Assembly: GCA_017623955.1 (NCBI GenBank)
Contig: JAGAOA010000109.1
Span: 1-8,602 of the forward strand
Source: Opitutales bacterium
GTDB taxonomy: Bacteria; Verrucomicrobiota; Verrucomicrobiae; Opitutales; CAG-312
Length of the DNA stretch: 8,602 nt
Direction of reading: 5' to 3'
The notes below the pieces were generated by a model. The model searched no databases and had not been told where the DNA came from. It was given only the letters and a program-made list of their open reading frames with translations. Positions within the stretch are counted from its first letter, which is position 1, and every line of letters begins with the position of its first letter. Position numbers and translations under genes: made by a program. Positions 5,162-8,602 of this stretch are shown here, in pieces.

Positions 5162-5365
5162 ATGAACGAATACAAAGTTTACACAAAATCAAGTTGGTGG
5201 CGAATAGAAGCCAAAGACGATGTAGATGCAATGAGAAAAGCACTATGGTTTTGCTGGCGTGATGATGAAGAGTTCGTGAAGATAGTACGCGAAAATTTCA
5301 GCACTCCCTACACATTACGCATTGCAGTTATCGACAATAAAACATTTGAATCATACACAATATAA
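5162..5365 (+). CDS. Small hypothetical protein, 67 aa
   Basis: The function is not recognised. The layout is strand (YKVYTKS), strand (WWRIEAKDD), helix (VDAMRKALWFCWRDDEEFVKIVREN), strand (YTLRIAVID), a compact alpha/beta fold. The strand-EA-(K/R)-(D/N)-D-helix pattern matches the C-terminal half of the 77-aa protein at 3464, suggesting distant paralogues. The first ATG after the hairpin at 5134-5148 is used, in the A-rich context typical of Bacteroidales starts. It leads a run of three closely spaced small genes (5162, 5377, 5583) ending at the terminator at 5802, so they are probably one transcript. Confidence 0.75.
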   Translation: MNEYKVYTKSSWWRIEAKDDVDAMRKALWFCWRDDEEFVKIVRENFSTPYTLRIAVIDNKTFESYTI

Positions 5366-5376
5366 AATCAAAGATT

Positions 5377-5577
5377 ATGGACTTATCTAAATTCACAAAA
5401 GAAGAACTTGACGAACTTTTTGAAGCGTCATTCAAAGTAAAAGAAATCATGGAGAAATACGACAATTGGCGTAATCTCATTCTCGACAATCAAATCTATC
5501 GTCATAACTTCCTGCTCGTGCAGTTGGTAATGGGCGAATGGAAGAAAAGAATTTTATCACCAAACAAAGAATCATAA
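5377..5577 (+). CDS. Small helical hypothetical protein, 66 aa
   Basis: The function is not recognised. The product is almost wholly helical in appearance: KFTKEELDELFEASFKVKEI, then MEKYDNWRNLILDNQIYRHN, then LLVQLVMGEWKKRIL, with a charged end. No cysteine, signal peptide or membrane segment is present. It starts 11 bases after the previous stop in an A-rich context (AAATCAAAGATT), consistent with a shared transcript. Its C-terminal codons overlap an alternative upstream start of the next gene. Length and context suggest a small phage or element accessory protein. Confidence 0.75.
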   Translation: MDLSKFTKEELDELFEASFKVKEIMEKYDNWRNLILDNQIYRHNFLLVQLVMGEWKKRILSPNKES

Positions 5578-5582
5578 GATTT

Positions 5583-5783
5583 ATGGAAAGTAAGTTCCCA
5601 TTCTACGAAATCATCAAGAATGACGCTAACGGCTACGAATGTGGCCGTGAGCGTTGCGATGATTTGGTTTCTGCCTATCGTAGATTTTGCCATTTGATTG
5701 ATATATTCCCGGAATATACAATCAAAGTCAATCGCATCACGCCAACAAAGATTATCCGCGTTGCACATTGGCATAGCAAATAA
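5583..5783 (+). CDS. Small hypothetical protein, 66 aa (81 aa if started at 5538)
   Basis: The function is not recognised. The product is mixed charged and aromatic: MESKFPFYEIIKND, ANGYECGRERCDDLVSAYRRFCHLID, then the beta-like YTIKVNRITPTKIIRVAHW. Three cysteines are present (GYECGRERC and FCHL) but do not form a clean metal site. Two starts are possible. ATG at 5538 overlaps the previous gene by 40 bases and has a G-rich upstream context. ATG at 5583 lies 5 bases after the previous stop with A/T-rich sequence before it, so it is preferred. It is the last gene of the three-gene run, followed 18 bases later by a strong terminator. Confidence 0.7.
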   Translation: MESKFPFYEIIKNDANGYECGRERCDDLVSAYRRFCHLIDIFPEYTIKVNRITPTKIIRVAHWHSK

Positions 5784-5801
5784 TCACTGCACTCTCACTT
5801 C

Positions 5802-5844
5802 ATTTAAGGCAGTCAGAAATGATTGCCTTAAATTGTGTCTTTTG
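5802..5844 (+). terminator. Terminator of the small-gene operon
   Basis: ATTTAAGGCA (5802-5811) and TGCCTTAAAT (5824-5833) are perfect inverted copies around a 12-base loop, followed by the T-rich TGTGTCTTTT. It separates the small genes from the structural-type block. Confidence 0.8.
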
Positions 5845-5873
5845 GGAAGCAAATAATCGGCAGTAAATTCGTG

Positions 5874-5891
5874 GTAAATAAATCTATTTAC
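5874..5891 (+). promoter_or_regulatory. Hairpin abutting the start codon of the 358-aa gene
   Basis: GTAAATA (5874-5880) and TATTTAC (5885-5891) are perfect inverted copies around AATC. It ends one base before the ATG at 5893, where it could limit ribosome access, or as a palindrome be bound by a regulator. Confidence 0.4.
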
Positions 5892-5892
5892 T

Positions 5893-6969
5893 ATGGCTAC
5901 AACATTAATTACCGTAATACCGATTTTTGTGTTCTCATCGCAGATTGAGGGGATTGAACTTCAGACCGACCAAGACAAGATTGTGATTGTCGTCGAGGAC
6001 GGCACAACGGAGATTTTCACCACTTCGCTCTATGCCTTTGACGGCAAGGTGGAGATTGTGAATATCGGCGAAGTATTGGAGAACTATATGATTGCCAACG
6101 GCAAGGTGTTTACCGCTTTCACGGTGTATTACAACACTGCCGACGGCACTAATCTGGGGAGTTTCAACCTTAATACGCTGTTCTGCTCACTACGGCTCGA
6201 CATCGAAGCCGGGGTGTTCGCCTCGTACAATTTCCTTACCACTTTGACGGCAAAGCGTGTGCCGCCTCACTCAATCGAGACAATTTCCATTTTGCACGGA
6301 CAGGAGACCGGTCCGCTTAAATTTCATTGTGTCTATGAAACTGAGGAGGGAGAAATCGGCAACAAAACTATAACTATGCGAACCATAACTACCGACGATA
6401 TTGGTGTATCGTCTATTCAAGTGAGTTATGATACGATATATCTGCGTTTGCGTTTGCAAGGTGCAAAACCGAGTAAGTTGTTATCCTACACAGTAGAATA
6501 TAACAACCGGAGTTTCACTTACTATGCAACGGAGAATACGCCCGAAGTGTCGTTCACATTCCGCAACTGCTTCAATGTAGATGAAACGGCGTATTTCAAC
6601 GCTATCACGACCACCAAGACAAAGGTAAACCGCACTATGGCGGTGTCGCAAGGACGGCATTTGTTCTACGACCAAACGGTGGATAAGACCTGCGAGGTGC
6701 AGACTGCTTCGCTGACAGCGGAGGAGGCGTATTGGGTGGAGCAGTTGCTGATGTCGCACACGGTAAGGCTCGGCACATCGACCGATGTAGAGACACTGCC
6801 GGAAGTGATAATCTCCGACAGCGATTGCGAGATAGCGGATAACGATGAGGAACTGAACAAGGTTAAGTTCACTTGGCAATTTGCGAAGACCGCTCCGCAC
6901 TTGCAGAAGTCGTTCCGCTCTGACGCAAATGGTGTATTCACTGAACCATATAATCAAGTGTTCGATTAA
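5893..6969 (+). CDS. Conserved prophage-type hypothetical protein, beta-rich, 358 aa
   Basis: This is probably a structural or tail-associated protein of a Bacteroidales prophage-like element; no named family is recognised. The chain is dominated by alternating beta-strand patterns (for example KIVIVVEDGTTEIFTTSLYAF, KVFTAFTVYYNTADGT, IYLRLRLQG), as in Ig-like or baseplate-type folds. Near the C-terminus LTAEEAYWVEQLLMSHTVRLG is helical, followed by LPEVIISDSDCEI and VKFTWQFAKTAPHLQKS. The hydrophobic N-terminus (TLITVIPIFVFSS) looks like a first strand rather than a signal peptide, lacking positive charges before it. Base composition is visibly more GC-rich than in the left module. It lies immediately upstream of the 76-aa and portal-like genes, and this order feels familiar from Bacteroidales prophages. 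Assignment rests mostly on that context. Confidence 0.75.
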   Translation: MATTLITVIPIFVFSSQIEGIELQTDQDKIVIVVEDGTTEIFTTSLYAFDGKVEIVNIGEVLENYMIANGKVFTAFTVYYNTADGTNLGSFNLNTLFCSLRLDIEAGVFASYNFLTTLTAKRVPPHSIETISILHGQETGPLKFHCVYETEEGEIGNKTITMRTITTDDIGVSSIQVSYDTIYLRLRLQGAKPSKLLSYTVEYNNRSFTYYATENTPEVSFTFRNCFNVDETAYFNAITTTKTKVNRTMAVSQGRHLFYDQTVDKTCEVQTASLTAEEAYWVEQLLMSHTVRLGTSTDVETLPEVIISDSDCEIADNDEELNKVKFTWQFAKTAPHLQKSFRSDANGVFTEPYNQVFD

Positions 6970-6978
6970 CACTTGATT

Positions 6979-7006
6979 AGTGGAGAGTGGAGAGGTTAGT
7001 GTGGAG
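6979..7006 (+). repeat. Heptamer repeat array (AGTGGAG family)
   Basis: Four consecutive 7-base units: AGTGGAG twice, AGGTTAG, TGTGGAG. It starts 10 bases after the stop of the 358-aa gene. The same unit recurs at 7278 and 7609 and, on the other strand, at 4239-4266 and 4445-4505. Confidence 0.65.
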
Positions 7007-7015
7007 AGAAATCCC

Positions 7016-7043
7016 TATAAACATTAAACGATAAACAATAAAC
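7016..7043 (+). repeat. Heptamer repeat array (ATAAAC family)
   Basis: Four consecutive 7-base units sharing the consensus NWTAAAC: TATAAAC, ATTAAAC, GATAAAC, AATAAAC. The array ends 3 bases before the ATG at 7047, forming the entire A-rich translation-initiation context of the 76-aa gene. Confidence 0.65.
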
Positions 7044-7046
7044 GCT

Positions 7047-7277
7047 ATGAATGCGATACACATAAGTACCCTCCGAAAAATGCTACAAGCCGGCGACCCG
7101 GTAAACATATCGCTTTGGACGAAAGACGGCCAAATACAGCATTGGAATAATTGTATTCCGCTTCGATATGATTTCTATAAAGGAGTTCGCAGAATGAAAC
7201 TCCTTCAAAGTCGCCAAATACGCCAAGTGCGTGATGTGTGCATTTTTCGTATCAATGGTATGGAAGTATTCCTATAA
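7047..7277 (+). CDS. Conserved small prophage-type protein, 76 aa
   Basis: The function is not known. The product begins MNAIHISTLRKMLQAGDPVN and continues ISLWTKDGQIQHWNNCIPLRYDFYKGVRRMKLLQSRQIRQVRDVCIFRINGMEVFL. It has one N-terminal helix followed by beta strands, basic overall, with no membrane segment. Proteins with the same GDPV...W.K.G.I..W.N.IPLRYDFYKG pattern next to portal-like genes are familiar from Bacteroidales, though this is recollection. It lies between the 358-aa and portal-like genes, with heptamer repeats filling the gaps on both sides. Likely roles are a small head/tail accessory or regulatory protein; the sequence does not decide. Confidence 0.75.
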   Translation: MNAIHISTLRKMLQAGDPVNISLWTKDGQIQHWNNCIPLRYDFYKGVRRMKLLQSRQIRQVRDVCIFRINGMEVFL

Positions 7278-7307
7278 AGTTGAGAGTTAAGGGTGGAGAG
7301 TGGAGAG
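7278..7307 (+). repeat. Heptamer repeat array (AGTGGAG family)
   Basis: Four 7-base units (AGTTGAG, AGTTAAG, GGTGGAG, AGTGGAG) plus AG begin directly after the stop codon of the 76-aa gene and fill about half of the gap before the portal-like gene. Confidence 0.65.
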
Positions 7308-7339
7308 ATACAATAACGAAAACAAATCAAATTTATACT

Positions 7340-8602
7340 ATGGAAAAATTTAATTTATCATTTAACAGCGTGGAAAATATTCCAACACTGAACGCACGAG
7401 CAGCGTTTCAAGTGGATAGCTCGGCTGTGTTCCGGGAACAAGGCGATATTGTACCTACGATTATCGACGACCGCACCGCTTATATGCCGTGGGGTGGCGA
7501 CAATCAAATGCCGTTCGACATTCTCAATCTCATTGAGAGTGACGAAACGCTTTCCACTTGCCAAATCTTTAATGCCGAAGTGTGCTATGGTTCGGGATTG
7601 GAATACAAAGTGGAGAGTGCAGAGCCAAGAGTGAAGAGTGAGATTGAGGATTTTTTCCTCGACAACGACATGGCGAGTTATTTCCTCGGTGTGTCGCAAG
7701 ATTTCAAACACTTCGGGTTTGTAGTGTCGGTAATCATTCTCAATCCCGACGGCACAAAGATTGTTCGCTTGCTTCGCAAAGAGGCTTGCTACTGCCGTTT
7801 TGCTCCTGCAAACAATGAGGGCAAAATCGACAAAGTGCTGTATGCAAATTGGCGTAACAATATCGCTAACCGAGAGCAGATCGAGGTAATTGAACTGCTT
7901 GACTCGGTTTCTCCGTTTGCCGACCTAAAGGCTCGTTTGGCGAAGAAGACGAAAGTACGCAAATTTGCTATCGTCAGTCGTGTGCCTACGCCCGACAGTA
8001 CTTATTATCCCATTCCTTATTACGCTTCGCTGTTCAAAGGGAAATGGTATAATATCAAGCAACTTATCGGTATGGCAAAGGAAGCGAAACTCAAAAACAC
8101 TGCTCCGATAAAATATCAGATTGAAATTTCCAATAAGTATTGGGAGTCAATCTTCAAGGCAGAGGGTATCACCGACCGACGCAAGCAACAGGAGCGTATC
8201 GTAAAGGAGAAACAGCAAATCTTGGACTTCTTGACAGGTGCAGAGAACGCCGGCAAAGCGTGGTTCTCCACTTTCTATGTCAATCCCAACGGCGATGTGC
8301 AGCACGATGTGGTAATCACAAAGATTGATGACGACAAAGAAGGTGGCGATTGGGCGACGGACATTCAAGAGGCTGTGAATATGTTCTGCTTTACTATGCG
8401 TGTTCACTCCAACCTTGTCGGCTCTGTGCCGGGCAAGTCGCAGACGAACAATTCCGGCTCGGATAAGCGTGAACTTTATACAATAGCACAGGCATTGCAA
8501 AAGCCGTATCACGATATTCTTTTCGCCGTACATCGAATTATCATTCGCTTCAACGGTTGGAAAGGTGCTTATCCCGACTGTCCGTTTATTATGCTCTCCA
8601 CC
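7340..8602 (+). CDS. Phage portal-like protein, 3' end beyond the window
   Basis: The ATG at 7340 opens a frame with no stop to the last base (421 codons). A portal protein forms the dodecameric ring through which DNA enters and leaves a phage head. Visible segments: AYMPWGGDNQMPFDILNLI and TCQIFNAEVCYGSGLEY near residues 48-92, VIILNPDGTKIVRLLRKEACYCRF near 130-155, VLYANWR near 168-174, then a basic helical region (TDRRKQQERIVKEKQQIL), and near 370-390 VHSNLVGSVPGKSQTNNSGSDKRELYT. The W-G-D-N-x-x-P opening and the NSGSDKRE segment before a helical C-terminus fit Bacteroidales proteins I recall as portal-like, but I cannot verify the annotation. Residues of about 91-101 are encoded by a heptamer repeat also found between genes. 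The likely function is assembly of a prophage capsid. Confidence 0.7.
   Translation, partial: MEKFNLSFNSVENIPTLNARAAFQVDSSAVFREQGDIVPTIIDDRTAYMPWGGDNQMPFDILNLIESDETLSTCQIFNAEVCYGSGLEYKVESAEPRVKSEIEDFFLDNDMASYFLGVSQDFKHFGFVVSVIILNPDGTKIVRLLRKEACYCRFAPANNEGKIDKVLYANWRNNIANREQIEVIELLDSVSPFADLKARLAKKTKVRKFAIVSRVPTPDSTYYPIPYYASLFKGKWYNIKQLIGMAKEAKLKNTAPIKYQIEISNKYWESIFKAEGITDRRKQQERIVKEKQQILDFLTGAENAGKAWFSTFYVNPNGDVQHDVVITKIDDDKEGGDWATDIQEAVNMFCFTMRVHSNLVGSVPGKSQTNNSGSDKRELYTIAQALQKPYHDILFAVHRIIIRFNGWKGAYPDCPFIMLST
7609..7643 (+). repeat. Heptamer repeat array inside the portal-like coding sequence
   Basis: Five consecutive 7-base units (AGTGGAG, AGTGCAG, AGCCAAG, AGTGAAG, AGTGAGA) lie within the frame and encode about VESAEPRVKSE, at a polar junction before EIEDFFLDND. 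The units match those of the intergenic arrays, including AGCC(A/G)AG and AGTGAAG in the same order as at 4246-4259 on the opposite strand. Confidence 0.6.

Noticed and set aside
6481..6972. Minus-strand open frame of 163 codons
   Set aside because: Fully antisense to the 358-aa gene, histidine/arginine/leucine-rich as expected of a shadow frame.
8147..8533. Minus-strand open frame of 128 codons
   Set aside because: Antisense to the portal-like frame, which is open to the window edge and carries recognisable segments.

Overview
The window looks like DNA from a Bacteroidales (Bacteroidota) genome. Start codons lack Shine-Dalgarno sequences and sit in A/T-rich contexts, two sites match the Bacteroidetes -7 promoter box TAnnTTTG (3771-3778 on +, 2843-2850 on -), and the recognisable proteins (HsdS, tyrosine recombinase, portal-like protein) resemble versions common in gut Bacteroidales. 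No tRNA, rRNA, CRISPR array or insertion sequence was seen.

Left module (1-2860, AT-rich). A type I restriction specificity (hsdS) frame runs leftwards off the window. It has no ATG and is cut by two nonsense codons in the same frame, both at places where a glutamate codon would be expected. It reads as a silent or decayed hsdS copy. It faces away from a complete tyrosine recombinase (1186-2115). The 36 bases between them hold an 11-bp inverted repeat around a 7-bp spacer, the layout of a tyrosine-recombinase crossover site. This is the architecture of phase-variable hsdS loci, but the expressed hsdS/hsdM partners are not in view. Convergent to the recombinase, behind a shared terminator hairpin, is a compact two-gene operon: a small zinc-ribbon protein and a two-helix membrane protein whose frames overlap by 23 bases.

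Middle module (2860-5890, mostly non-coding with small genes). A 77-aa gene (3464) and a 114-aa gene (4768) each follow a long leader. The two leaders are homologous: about 60 of 97 aligned bases match, with one 3-base gap. Each also carries a small hairpin about 30 bases before the start codon. Around 4220-4505 lie pyrimidine-rich arrays of degenerate 7-base repeats. Three more small genes (5162, 5377, 5583) form an operon ending in a clear terminator. The functions of these small proteins are not recognised.

Right module (5893-8602). A 358-aa beta-rich protein, a 76-aa protein and a large partial protein resembling a phage portal are co-oriented and closely spaced. They look like a conserved Bacteroidales prophage-type block, and the small genes upstream are probably accessory genes of the same element. 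Heptameric repeats fill both gaps between these genes and also appear inside the portal-like coding sequence.
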